Assembly: GCA_027405735.1 (NCBI GenBank)
Contig: JAPEHQ010000006.1
Coordinates: 186,001-250,000 of the forward strand
From: Mucor racemosus
Taxonomy: Eukaryota > Mucoromycota > Mucoromycetes > Mucorales > Mucoraceae
Length of the DNA: 64,000 nucleotides
Direction: 5' to 3'
The notes under the pieces are model-generated. The model had not been told where the DNA came from and searched no databases. It saw only the letters and a list, made by a program, of their open reading frames with translations. How positions within the stretch are numbered: the first letter of the stretch is position 1; each line of letters opens with the position of its first letter. Below are positions 25,648-37,610 of this stretch, piece after piece. The position numbers were made by a program, and so were the translations under genes.

Positions 25648-25742
25648 TAGGAATACGGTCGAGTTCAGCTTACACTAGTAAATTTGGCTGGCAAAACATG
25701 GCTCGACACCAAAATGCTAATTGTGTGTTGAGAAAATCATTG
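25648..25742 (+). repeat. Short repeat D, copy 2
   Basis: Matches the reverse complement of 13326-13405 (ACTAGTAAATTTGGCTGGCA, then CTCGACACCAAAATGCTAAT). It lies about 90 bp right of family A copy 2, in the opposite orientation relative to family A from copy 1. Confidence 0.55.
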
Positions 25743-26470
25743 TCAAAGTGCGCCATAACTTGCTGTGGAGCACCTTTATCGGTTTTCGAGGATATTAAAC
25801 AGCCATTTTAGAGCCAATTCCATTTTTAACTCTTATTGAGATGTAATTGTTATAAATAATAATGTTTATCAGTTCTTTGGCGAGAGTCCTAATTTGCTTT
25901 TTATATCTTAAAACAAGAGTTCAGAAGTTTGTCCAAACAGTAAGTAATTATATATAAACATATTTAAATCACATTTTTGGTGCTATGTGGATGAAGCTAT
26001 CTGAGATGCCATTATGTAATCAAATACACTTAAAAAATCATAATGTGCACGACGTACTCCATTCTCTAAATTTGCCAGCAAAATTAATAAACAAAACCGT
26101 ATAAATAAACACATGAAATATGCATTGCTTCTTTAAACAAATACGTTTTTATTGAGTACTCACGCAGTCTGATAATAGCATGTACTTATATTAAAGAGTA
26201 CACAGGTCAATTTTTTAACTGATAAGCCATGTCAAAAAGCAATATATTTAATTAGAGTACTCATTTGAAGTTTGCATGTATACAATCCACTTATACTGCA
26301 TCAAAAGCTAAATTAAATCGTTAATATATGACAATAAAAGCAGATTTGACCATCCAAAATAGTATACAATAGTGCAAAAGAATATAACAGATTTTAATGA
26401 ACTTTTTGTCACAAAATTATATAATTTAATCCCTCTTCACACAGATAAAATCTGAAAATTAAGAGAAAAA
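25743..26470. other. AT-rich intergenic region, no gene seen
   Basis: Nothing recognisable on either strand. Confidence 0.5.
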
Positions 26471-26726
26471 TGTAGTGGCTCCAAGGCCTTCGGAAAGTGA
26501 ACCAATCATTAATGCTAGAGACACTGCTAGAATCTACGAGAAGGTTGCTTGGTAAGCATGCGTAGCAAGACCAAGGCATAGACACCTTCTAGAAGTAATC
26601 TATTGGTACATGATTAACAACCATGTATCCGTAGTCAATTAACATAATAGTATAAATAGCGAGTAAATAATCAATCAATAAACAATTATTCTTTATTCTA
26701 AATAACATAATATCTCGGACATTACA
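26471..26726 (+). mobile_element. Solo LTR of a retrotransposon
   Basis: A 256-bp block that begins TGTAGTGGCTCC and ends CTCGGACATTACA, so it has the TG...CA ends and short inverted termini (TGTA/TACA) of an LTR. Inside is a TATA box (AGTATAAATAGCGAG near 26648) followed by an AATAAA-like poly(A) region (CAATCAATAAACAATTATTC). It is flanked on both sides by AAAAA, which could be a 5-bp target duplication but carries little information. No gag, pol or primer-binding site adjoins it, so it is a solo LTR. Confidence 0.6.
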
Positions 26727-26759
26727 AAAAAAGTGGATATTTCTAATCTTTATCCACCC

Positions 26760-27240
26760 CTCGTCAAAACCTTTGCCAAATCAAAAATTTTAGTTTTAAC
26801 GCCACAAAAGTGCTCAAAGTTTACAGTAATATCAGTAAAAAATGTAAATAGTTCTGTTCCTTACATGAAAAATTTATATAAATGAGCATTAGATATATAA
26901 AATTTTGACTTTTGAGGCATAATCGATTTTTTGATTAAAAGATTTTAATAGATTATTTTTGCGGAAAAAATGCTACAAAAATGAAGTTATTAAATAAAGA
27001 ACATATCAATGCATATATGAACATTTTTTGTTTAGAAAGTTACTATATGAAAGTTTGTGAAATCATGCAAAAATGGTCGATGATGTCCAATTTTTCAAAA
27101 ATCCGGTCAAGTTTGAGAAACAGAAAATCAATTTTTAAAAAGCCTATTTTAGCAATATTGATATGAATATTAAGATTTTTTCGCATACACGTTCCGTTAA
27201 TGAGCCAGTGAACGTTTTCGACCAAGTATTAACATTTAAG
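26760..27240 (+). repeat. Diverged relative of repeat family B
   Basis: The stretch AAATTTTGACTTTTGAGGCA, then CGATTTTTTGATTAAAAGAT, parallels family B (AAATTTTGTACTTTTGGCCC, then CGGTTTTTTGGTTAAAGGAT). Similarity is patchy, so it is an old copy or a sister family. Confidence 0.35.
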
Positions 27241-27293
27241 TTCTAGACAGTTATTTTGTTAAATAATGTATCTCAACAGTAACCGCAAATAGA

Positions 27294-27298
<5 letters not shown>

Positions 27299-27324
<26 letters not shown>
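27299..27324. repeat. Poly(A) run just past the 3' end of GPI14
   Basis: About 26 uninterrupted A on the plus strand, about 45 bp beyond the GPI14 stop codon. Read on the gene strand it is a T run. Confidence 0.8.
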
Positions 27325-27330
<6 letters not shown>

Positions 27331-27367
27331 TTTCAAAAGGGCTTCCATTAATGTATAAACTTTATTA

Positions 27368-28888
27368 TTATAAAGAACGTTTTGATCCTGGATCTCCATT
27401 ACCCCAGACCCATCGAATTCGACCACTACTACCATAAATAGGTTCGTATTGATGATTTAATATCAATTCAACAATAATCCAACAATTGATAATGAAAAAT
27501 GTAACTCCTGCTACCCATAATTGCAAAAATGTATTTTGTCCTAAGAATTCTAATTGGTATGCAAAATTCAACCAAAGACCCTAAATATAATTGTGAATAT
27601 AAGATATTTTCTCATATTATATATACACCTACCTGCCCTGCAACCCAAGCAAGTAATAATGATAATCCCTTCCATTTAAACTTGATCCTTGAAGAAGGTA
27701 AAATCAATGGAAATAAGCAAATATACCACATGAAATACTAGTTTTTTTTTGTTAGTGCTGCTTACAATTTGTATCTATAGATGAACTCACCTGAGAAGTA
27801 ATAACCTTGTTAAATGTAACAAAAATGAACGTTTGCACAAAACTTGCAAAGAATAAATCTTTCCCAAATGCGATACCAATAACTACAACTAAAGCCAATT
27901 GAGGTACAAATGCAACTAATCCCATCCATGGGCTTGTATTCTCAATACCAAGGTACATTTGATAAAACCAAATAGAGAAATTATGTCGATGATCTTCTCT
28001 TGTAACATGATATAAATAAGTATGCTGCATGAATTCATCTCCATATCTGTATATCATTAGCAATTGAGAGTTTCCAAGATGATAGAAAAAAAAAACTACT
28101 TACTGTTGATACATCAAAGCTGTCAATGCAAAAAACACAAATGCACTAATGAAACCAAACAAAATACGCACAGGTGATAAGAATGCAATAGTACCTCTTA
28201 CAGCTTTGGTTATTACGTTATTTTCATGTTCCAATTTCTGATCCAAATCATGAATTATTCGAAATCTAACATGTTGCAATTTGACTATAAAAGAAGATTG
28301 CTGAAATGGATTTCCATACTGATCATCCAACAACATCAATAAAGGCATAGCATAAATGACAGGATAAATCTTGAAATGTACAGATAATCCAAATACAAGA
28401 CAAGCCGAATAAAAGTATCTTCTTGTCAATACTAAATAAAAGGTACCCAATACCATAACGCCTAATAATGATTCAGCATTTCCACGTGTAGATATATTAG
28501 CGACCATAGGATTCAAAAGCCAAAGAGCATCAAACTTTAGTGCGTCCTTGGATCGCATACCACGCAAAACTAAAATACGATGAATCAAGTATCCACATAA
28601 TAAATCTGCACTTGCAAATAGACACTTTCCAAAGGATCTAAACCAGAAAATATTGGGTGTCAACATGATGGCTAATAATGGTGTATATCGATATGTCTCT
28701 CGTAAATAAGGCGATTTTCCTTCTGTAATGTAACGTGCAGCATCAGTAAATACTACATAGTCAATATCTGTGTATTTGACTGTAAAATAAGCGTCTTGAT
28801 ATTCTCCATACAATAATAATACAACTCGAAGGAGGAAGGCGGCTATGCATAGCTTGTTAAATGTCAACCGTGAAAAGAGTGTATTCAT
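27368..28888 (-). CDS. GPI14: GPI mannosyltransferase 1 (PIG-M/Gpi14)
   Basis: A multi-pass ER protein that adds the first mannose to the GPI anchor precursor on the luminal side. The first exon (28888 to about 28110) starts MNTLFSRLTFNKLCIAAFLL. It carries the luminal DXD-type motif in YTDIDYVVFTDAARY, then GKSPYLRETYRYTPLLA and LLNPMVANISTRGNAESLL, which are hallmark PIG-M blocks. Later exons give HTYLYHVTREDHRHNFS, the block IWFYQMYLGIENTS and a closing WVWGNGDPGSKRSL. There are about four exons and roughly 420-430 residues, normal for the family. It is divergently placed from the myotubularin-like gene. No defect was seen. Confidence 0.93.
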
Positions 28889-29765
28889 TCTATAATTGCA
28901 TCTCTCTCTCTCTTTTGAACAATTTGTATCGAGATTGTTGAGTGGTTTTATTTAACTGAAAAAGAGAAAAACAAGAGAAAGTTTGCTCATGGTTTTTTCT
29001 TCATTTGTAAAAGAGTTTTGCTTTGTCCCAAAATTTATCGTCGCACTTGCAAATTTGGTTTGGTGGTGGTTACTGAAAATCATCACTTTTAAAGATTTTT
29101 TTTATCAATCTAAAAGCAATTTAAAATAGATAAAAAAGTGGTTTATTGTAATATAACATGTACAGTTTATGCTTAAATTATTAATTTGCTTTTATATTAT
29201 TAGGTTCTCACAGAAATATTATTTCAGCAGGTCTTTTTTTTTGTAATTTTTTCAGTGCCGACACTTCAGCTTTGATGAGCTCCCCAGGATTAAAACTAAT
29301 AGCAAACCAATGCTACTAAATGTCGCTAGGTCAATTAAACATCTTGGTAGCATAATACTTGATTTCTATCATTAAATATCTAGATGTAAACATAAAAAAA
29401 AACTATATTGAATGTAACAGCTATCTCATGCAAATGTCATTTATGATCATACACGTGATGGAATACCAACAAACCTCTTTAAACTTAGAAGGGGTTATTT
29501 GTACAGTGATGAGTATTCTGAGTACTAATTCAGTATATTTCGTTCCCTTTTCTTTCTTTCCTTTCTTTTTACATACAAAAAGATAGGTATCTTTGGTTTT
29601 TTTTTCCTTTTATCTCTTTCTGATAGAGATAATAATATCACATCTAGTAATTTATAATATAAATAAATTACTTGATTTCTTTCAAACCTTTACAAAAAGT
29701 ACCTTTTTTTTCCACAATTTTCAATCTTGCCCGTGTTTCGTTGCCCACGCTGTTTCAACCACAAG
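28889..29765. other. Divergent intergenic region between GPI14 and the myotubularin gene
   Basis: Pyrimidine-rich tracts near 29570-29620 and a CTCTCTCTCT run just above the GPI14 start (28907-28915) suggest two promoters. The unresolved first exon of the myotubularin gene must lie at its right edge. Confidence 0.4.
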
Positions 29766-30436
29766 CGAATCTTCAACCTAGTCGTATTGATCTTTTAAAG
29801 ATCACTCAGGTTAGAAAATCAATAAAAAAGACATTCAAATTGAACTTGATTATTAATTATGTAAGAAACAAATAATAATAATAAAAAGGTTAAGGATGTT
29901 CAACTTGATAGAGGTCAAGAAACTGTTGTGGGTACTCTACACCTGACTGTTCATCACCTGATATTTAGTTATTCTGAAGAAGAGTTATGGGTAAGTATAT
30001 ATAATCAAATCCACCCTGTATTAAATCTAAAAAATAAAGATGAATAGATACCCTACCCTATTATACACACTGTGGAAAGACAACTACCTTCTCTTCAATC
30101 AGGGCGTCATCCGTTACATATTAAATGCCGAGATTTCATGATTATTACACTTTCTCTTTTAAAAGATGGAGAAGCCCAAGATGTATTTGATAGTATTCAA
30201 AAATTGGCATGTGTTAGTAAGTTGGAAATTTATAAGTTGCCCTTTTTTTTATTTAATTAACCAACATGGAATATAGATTCTATAGAACAACTTTATGCCT
30301 ATGCATATCAACCACGGACACCATTTACTGCTAATAATGGTTGGAATATATACGACCCTCTCAAGGAATATGAACGTATGGGCGTAGATGTGAGTACTGA
30401 AACATGGAGATTTACATTAGTGAATAGAGATTACAA

Positions 30437-30477
<41 letters not shown>

Positions 30478-31848
30478 TGTACCTTTTTGAAATATTAGTT
30501 ATTTATGCACATTTTGTAGTATTCACCTACGTATCCTCGTACGTTGGTAGTACCATCCAAAATTAGTGATAATACATTAAATTACGCCGCAAAATATCGT
30601 AGTAAAGCTAGAATCCCTGCATTATCTTATATGCATTGGCATAATTCGGTAAGTTTTTATATCATTAATTTAATATTATATACTAAATAATAGCAACCAT
30701 AGGCAACTATAACAAGAAGTAGCCAGCCTCTCGTTGGTTTCAAACAAGCGAGATCAATTCAAGATGAAAAATTGATAGAAGCAGTATTCTCATCTAATGT
30801 ACCTACAGGGCCTAACGGTGAAACAGTGTATGGATCTACCGCAGCTAATTTAATCGTTGATGCTAGACCTATGGCAAACGCAGTAGGAAATGTAGCAAGA
30901 GGTGCTGGAACTGAAAATATGGATCATTATCGCAATTGTAAAAAAATTTATGTGGCTATCGATAATATTCATGTTATGAGAGATAGTTTAGCTAAACTTA
31001 GTGAAGCAATGCAAGGAATGGAAACTGCTGGTGGACAAGTGAATCGAGGAGCCTTACAAAGATCTGGTTGGTTAAAGCATATTGCAATGGTTGTAGAAGG
31101 AACAATGACAATTGTCAAAAGTGTTCATGTGTATAATTCACATGTTCTTGTTCATTGTTCTGATGGTTGGGATAGAACATCACAATTGGTTTCATTAAGT
31201 GAATTATGTCTGGACCCATACTATCGTACATTTGAAGGTATTCAAGTATTGATCGAAAAAGATTGGGTTTCTTTTGGACATAAATTTGAAGATAGATGTG
31301 GACATTTAAGCAATGAAAAGTATTTTGTTAATCTTGCAAATACAGGTGGAAATGCAGCAACCAACACTATAAAAGATATGCAGAACAAATTCTATAAATC
31401 AAACTATTATCAAAGAGAAACGAGTCCAGTATTTCACCAATTCTTGGATTGTGTATATCAATTGATTTGTTTACATCCAACTCGATTTGAATTCAATGAG
31501 CAAATGTTGATTGATTTACATTACCATGTTTACTCTTGTCAATTTGGTACTTTTCTATTCAATAGTGAAGCTGAAAGAACACATCATCAACCTCAAGAAA
31601 AGACTTATAGTATTTGGGATTACTTTAATTCTGACAAGGAAAAGTTCACTAATCCATTATATGATCCAATGAAAGATAAAGACTTGGTTGATGATGGTGG
31701 TGTATTGATGCCTGATGCTACTAAAGTTAAATATTGGGCTACATTGTTCAAAAGAGATGACGAAGAAGTAAACAGTGCAATTACATATGGAACTTCCCCT
31801 TCAACACCTGAAAATAGTAGTATTATAACAGAAGCAACCGCAATTTAA
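29766..31848 (+). CDS. YMR1: Myotubularin-family phosphoinositide 3-phosphatase (Ymr1/MTMR6-like)
   Basis: Removes the 3-phosphate from PI3P and PI(3,5)P2 on endosomes and vacuoles. The N-terminal PH-GRAM part reads VKDVQLDRGQETVVGTLHLT, then LIFSYSEEELWIPYPIIH. The catalytic part has ATITRSSQPLVGF and the active site VHCSDGWDRTSQL, a CX5R loop with Cys, Asp and Arg all present, so it should be active. Exons are up to 29809, 29889-29990, 30048-30216, 30277-30437, 30520-30648 and 30703-31848. The last intron but one contains an A run of about 36. The true start codon is not resolved: the first visible exon (QANLQPSRIDLLKITQ) has no ATG and probably follows a short 5' exon. No FYVE or coiled-coil tail is visible; the protein ends SSIITEATAI. 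About 600 residues. Confidence 0.9.
30440..30475. repeat. Poly(A) run inside an intron of the myotubularin gene
   Basis: The intron starts GTAAAA directly after a TACAAG exon end and runs into an uninterrupted A tract of about 36. The exon frame on both sides is intact. Confidence 0.85.
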
Positions 31849-34529
31849 AAAAATAGTATACACACAACACACACATTTTATATATATATTTACACACATA
31901 TTTTGCACACTTACTCACTCACTCACTCACACGCTACTTTTTGTTATTATTATTATTATTAAAGAAAACTCTTAAGCTTATAGTATTGCAAAAAAAACTA
32001 TATATATAATGTAACCAGTTTTTTCAATGTCGCTGGTTATTTCATGAGGTCATGTACATTAAACTAAAAGAATTATACCAAGAATAGTCATTTTATACCT
32101 TATTTGCCACTCAAATATCTCATTTGTGTTCATGTAGTACATACAGGAAGCATAAAAAAGTATAAATAAACTGTAAAGATATGTTTTATGGCTTTTTTTT
32201 TCTTCATTTCATTCACAATCTGCCGTCATTCTGCATTGAACATATTTCTAATGAACCCATCAGAATGTTGATGGGATCATGTTTTTAGTCTATTTTTCGA
32301 TGATAAAATGCCAAATATGAACTCTAATTAAGCGCAAAAGGCGATGTATTCAGGAAATATATAGCGCTCATATTGACCAAATACCACAAAAGGGATATTT
32401 TCTACACAAAAAGTAACCACGCCTTTTTTTTCACTCTAAATTATATAAAAAACTTTCCATGTAGCTTAATTTTTCCACTGTTATACGGTTTAAATACGTG
32501 AATATAAGCTTATTTAAAGCAAACTCTGGATGTGGCTATTGTCCACCAGACTGCTGGTATGTAAATACCTTTTTAATTGCCCACAATGAGGGTACATGCT
32601 TAAGAAACCATAAATTCTGTCAGTCGCTCAATTGTACAAATCTCACCAACAGTTTTATCCCCGCAGTAGATCTACGGTAGCTCATGAAAATGGTCTAGTA
32701 AAATTGACCCGTCAACTTTTTTACGCCCTTTTCACCAAAAATTGAGATATTTCAGAAAACTAAATTGCTACAGATAGACCTGAAGTATTAACATATTGTG
32801 AACATAAATATACGCGATAGTTTGTATATCAAAGATTTGAAAAATCGAAAAAGACACAGCAGAAAAAATCTCAAATATTTTGATACTCAAACATATCAAA
32901 AAGTATCTACACATACCGATGAAAGTAAATTTTGTACCTTAATTTTTTGCCTAGAGATATTGCTACAAAGTTTTGGTTTTTAAGCATTAAAAATGCAAAC
33001 TCATATTTTTAAAGAGTTATTTCTAAACTATGAAGTGTAATGTATAAAGGTAATTTAAATCAGATTGAGCCTTAGCATCTTATGTAGAGTATTAAAATCT
33101 CTATTCCTTAGTTTTTCATTGTAATATAAAAAATAATAGCGATTACAAAGTATCTCTTTTTAAATCAAGATGTATCGTGAATTCAAATTTGGGAATTTAT
33201 CCCTTGAAAGTATTAGGTTCTCTAGGCTTGAAGATAGAATCTGGTTATTATCCAAATAAAAAACTGTTGTATATTTCTCCACAGTCGAGAAGTAAAATAA
33301 CTAATAATTCATGCTAAAAGTGAGCAGTCAGAAGGGGTTCTTCTTGGTACGTTGTCTGTTTGCCGAGATTTCGAAATACCGTCTGTTCTAATGCTTCTGA
33401 ATAGTGTGTTAGTATATATATTGTAGGAGACCTATTGTATTTTAATATGCACAATAGAACATTAAGAAAGATGGTAAATTTAAGCTATCTAAAATCAATT
33501 ATATGCTATTAAACTAATTAAAAATGGTAACACAGCAAGTTGAATAATGCTAGCTCAATCAGATCTACGACTTAGTAAAAAGTGTAATAAAACTAAACTG
33601 TGCATATCAAATATTTTAGAATTCTTTGCTGCATGTCTCTTGCTGTTATATTTTGATTATGCAAGCGCTTTGATCTTAGCTTCAAGGTTTTCAGCGTTTT
33701 GACAGCAATGAATATCATACTGTAAATAATAATGAGAAGCACATATTCTTGATACGAGACATGTAAAGTTGAGAAAACCTACTAAAGCTTTCCTTAAAAA
33801 CAATAGTATGTGATTATAATAACAAAAAATAATCAGTCATTCAAAATGTACACAATTTTCCTGTATCACGAATGTTTATAAAAATAGATCAATTGAAAAA
33901 GCTGGGCCTTCTCATACCTAAATTTCAAATTCGGAGCGCAAGTGCTATCTGGTATGAAAATAAAGAACAAAAAATTTTAGAGTGTTATATATATGTTCGA
34001 AAACATATATAAGCAAACAAAAATGAGATATCATATACTCTAAGATATAAACAACTCTTTGAATACCAATACTCCGTGAATTTCATAAAAGCGGGGTTGA
34101 GAAAAGTTCAGTTACAATAAATTTTGTATTCACTTTTCTTGGTTTAAAGAGCAATTTTTCAAATCAAAGTATCTCTGAACACTAAGAGATAGTATTATAC
34201 GAACGCTTACTAATGCGCCAGATCAAAAAAGTTCAAACAACCCAAGTATATATAGATACCACAATCAAATAAAATAAAGAATGTGAAACAAATGATCGTG
34301 TGATAATTCACATTTCAATTCCTTTTCATCAAACAAAAAATCAACGATCATTACAATATTTAACGCAGAACAAGTGCTTTTCTGTAAATGAGATACAGAA
34401 TATATTTATATGATTACAGTAAAATGTACAATTCTCATATTTATTTCGTTTTAGATCAAATAACAAAAAAAAAAAAAAAAAATGTCGTACTAGGGATTAA
34501 AGGTATTCTATTAATAAATTTTTACTTGA
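31849..34529. other. Gene-poor AT-rich region
   Basis: The start holds the 3' leader of the myotubularin gene with CACA and ACTC microsatellites (31860-31935). Near 32520-32690 composition is less AT-rich and a small frame (SGCGYCPPDCWYV) appears, but no family fits. A line near 32730-32760 (AAAAATTGAGATATTTCAG) recalls wording in the diverged repeats at 54.9 kb. No gene was seen. Confidence 0.45.
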
Positions 34530-35599
34530 TTACCAAGTAGCTTGATTATCATGGCTGTTACGATGAGCAAACAACCATTCCAAGTCTTCTTTGCTGTCTG
34601 TATGAGTGTCAGATGTAGCAGAATCAGTGGAAGCAGTTGCTTGAAGTTGAATGATTTTTTCTTGAACAAGATCAAAGAAAGCATCCCAATGCTCTAAAGT
34701 GGTTAAATCAGAGACAATGCTGTTTAATTGAGTGATTTGCTCAGAAACATCAGGATATTCAGTAACCAAAGTTGTGGTGAAAGTGGTCCATTCGGTCTGG
34801 ACTTCTTCAACTGTACCGTAATTGGCCTCTGTGAGTTTTTCAACTTCAGCAAGAATGGCATCGTTAGCAGTTGTGGAAGTAGTAGTGGTAGCAGTTGAAG
34901 TATTATCAGAACCTGTCTCAGGAAGATCTTCTAAATCAAAGAGAACACTGCTCATATCAGAGTTTAAGTGAGATGTAGATGTGTTTGAAGTGCTGTTGTT
35001 AATGTAGTTGTTATCATTATCGTAATCACCATCAATGATACGAAGACAACCATAACCTGATCTTCCAGTATTACAATCAGCCTAAAAGAATAAAAATTAG
35101 ATTTAATGTTTATAATATATATATATATATACTTTACCTCATCTTGGCAACAACGAATACAGAATCTTTCGATATCAGGTTCAATCATACTAACAAAGTA
35201 ATTATAATCTTGACAGTGTGCACCAGTAGGTTTTCCGTGGGCATGGTTATCATATTGTCCACCACCATCAGTTTCACCTAAATCATATTTAGATCTATCA
35301 AAGAAACCAGTAACTTGAACGTAAGAAGAGTTTCTTAAATAATGAGCAGTTGTGATGAATCCTTCAGGGAATTCTGTAGCATTTGGCACAAGACTTGTGT
35401 TTGTACAGAATGGAATACCATTATCTTCATTTACGGCAACGACAAGTCCGGGTTGAGGGGGTAAAAAGAGACAGAAATCACTTTCACTTTCAATGGTTGT
35501 CAAAGGGGTTGATGAATTTAAAGGTGCAGCATTAGCAGTAAATGAAGAGGCAATAGCAAAAAGACTTGCTACAATGAGATTACTAGTAGAAATGTACAT
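34530..35599 (-). CDS. Secreted cysteine-containing glycoprotein, macrophage-activating-glycoprotein-like
   Basis: A 330-residue secreted protein in two exons (intron 35083-35139). The N-terminus is a clear signal peptide (MYISTSNLIVASLFAIASSF, cleavage likely after ANA). The conserved part holds DFCLFLPPQPGLVVAVNED, PEGFITTAHYLRN, VQVTGFFDRSKYDL, GGGQYDNHAHGKPTGAHC and IERFCIRCCQDEADCNTG. This matches a fungal secreted family often annotated as macrophage-activating glycoprotein, named by recall. After GDYDNDNNY it changes to a threonine/serine-rich, acidic region with several potential N-glycosylation sites. There is no GPI signal or transmembrane segment; it ends HRNSHDNQATW. Its molecular role is unknown. 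Confidence 0.8.
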
Positions 35600-37360
35600 G
35601 TTTTATATTTTTACAATGAAAGAATGAGAGAGAAACAAAAGAGAAATTTTGAAAAGTTCATTAATAAATATAGATTTATTGCAACTCAATTTCTTTATCA
35701 AGTTACTACTTGCAATTAACAAAGTTACACAAAATAAACAGGTACACACAGTTGCTTCCTCACTCGAGTTCTACATATAAATTAAGTCTTTTCTCGAGCA
35801 GAAAATGCACTTTGTAAGGACAAGAGAAATCCTATTTTTACTCACTCCCATAACTAGTGAATTTATTTATTATAATCCAATAATATGGATGCATGCTATT
35901 TTTATAAATATCGTTTGTAAAGACTGAATTTGTTAAAAAGTCTATATTTGTAAATATAGATATTAAACAATTGAAATGCATATATTATAAATCATAAAAG
36001 ACTTTATACAGAACCAAATAATGGGTTTTAGATACACAATTTACTAATAAAATTTTGCAATGGAGTCAAATATTGGCCTATTACTACAAATAGATCTCCA
36101 CAATGCCAAGAGACTCTTTCTTTGTCCTTTTTTTTCTTTCATTTGTAGGCAGTAAAAGCAGTGAAAAGGGGGTTACACGCTGCTTATGACGGGTGTCATC
36201 CGTAACTGGAACCGTGTTGTTTATTTTTATACTTTTTATCAAAAAAGTATACCCGATACAATAATATTCATTGGTGCATTGTATTCAGTTCTTATTGGCA
36301 GTAAAATAAACCTAATAAAACTTCTATATAGACCAGCATATTCTTAGTTCACTTGGATCAAAAGCAACCTTCATATACACATTTTTAATGTTTGCCCATG
36401 AATGCACGAGAGAGAACCACGGCTTATTATTGGTGGCTCAATTTGCTTCAGAAATGCATGAGACACTTTTCTAATACCTAATTACCAACATATAATATAA
36501 TCAAGAAGCATGTATCTTTCAAACATGCGTCAAGCCTTGCTTTATGTGTATCTTTCAAATCCAATGTTTCAAACTGGGAGTACCTTTAATGGAACTAAAC
36601 CAGTTTGGTGACACTTTTTTTTTTTTATCAAGAATAATTAATCTATGATCATAAGGTAATCGTATAAATTAAAATCTTGAATAAGTTAAGCATGTCAAAA
36701 TATGATTTTAAAATAGTTTACACATGCTATACGACTTTAAAAAGGCTTTAAAAATTGCTTGCTGATGTTCGTTGTGTCCTAGTACTTCATTTTTGAAATG
36801 CCAAGCAGTTTCCTACATGAACATTGTTTATTTAATGGTACAATATCTTTTTAATGTAACGTAATGACGATGACGAATTATTCCAAAGGTTTGAAAATAC
36901 CTCTTTTATTGTAATTAAATGTATCATAATTGAAATAATCACAGTAATATCCTGGGGATATGAATTTTGTTTGCTGAATGATTAACCATCAGCTATTCTT
37001 GGTAATACTTCTTTTGTATATATATTGTCGCTTGCATTTCCTTTGTTTTTACGAGCAAATACTCATATTTTTATATTAATGTAATCCTAATCAAAACCTC
37101 CTTTTCACGTTGTTAACAATCAACTGAAAGTTAAATATGTTTAGGCTTTACTTTTGGCTAATGATATATGCATTCTTTAGTATTTGTTTACAAAATTGCT
37201 TTCACGGACCATTGCACCCTGTATTTACGCACATGTAAACATAAGTAGCATATATACACAGCTTTTTCATGACTTACGTTTACCGAGGGAAGGGGATTTT
37301 GGTATAAGATTGCCACCATTTTCCCCTTTTTCTTATGCTGATTTCTTTTTTCTTTTTTAC
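35600..37360. other. AT-rich intergenic region, no gene seen
   Basis: Upstream flank of the secreted-protein gene. A less AT-rich patch near 36150-36220 (GGGTGTCATCCGTAACTGGA) has no recognisable coding sequence. A single plus-strand frame from 37184 runs into the 10-bp repeat and owes its length to that repeat. Confidence 0.45.
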
Positions 37361-37610
37361 TTATTTTTACTTATTTTTACTTATTTTTACTTATTTTTAC
37401 TTATTTTTACTTATTTTTACTTATTTTTACTTATTTTTACTTATTTTTACTTATTTTTACTTATTTTTACTTATTTTTACTTATTTTTACTTATTTTTAC
37501 TTATTTTTACTTATTTTTACTTATTTTTACTTATTTTTACTTATTTTTACTTATTTTTACTTATTTTTACTTATTTTTACTTATTTTTACTTATTTTTAC
37601 TTATTTTTAC
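37361..37610. repeat. Perfect minisatellite TTATTTTTAC x 25
   Basis: Twenty-five uninterrupted identical decamers, 250 bp, with an imperfect unit (TCTTTTTTAC) just before. The 10-bp period is not a multiple of 3, so all three frames read through it as low-complexity leucine/phenylalanine/tyrosine peptides; these are not genes. Perfect identity over 25 units implies very recent expansion or ongoing homogenisation. Confidence 0.97.

Noticed and set aside
29593..29781. A plus-strand ATG frame upstream of the myotubularin gene
   Set aside because: It is in a different frame from the first recognised exon and reads as a T-rich low-complexity peptide, so it is not the missing start.
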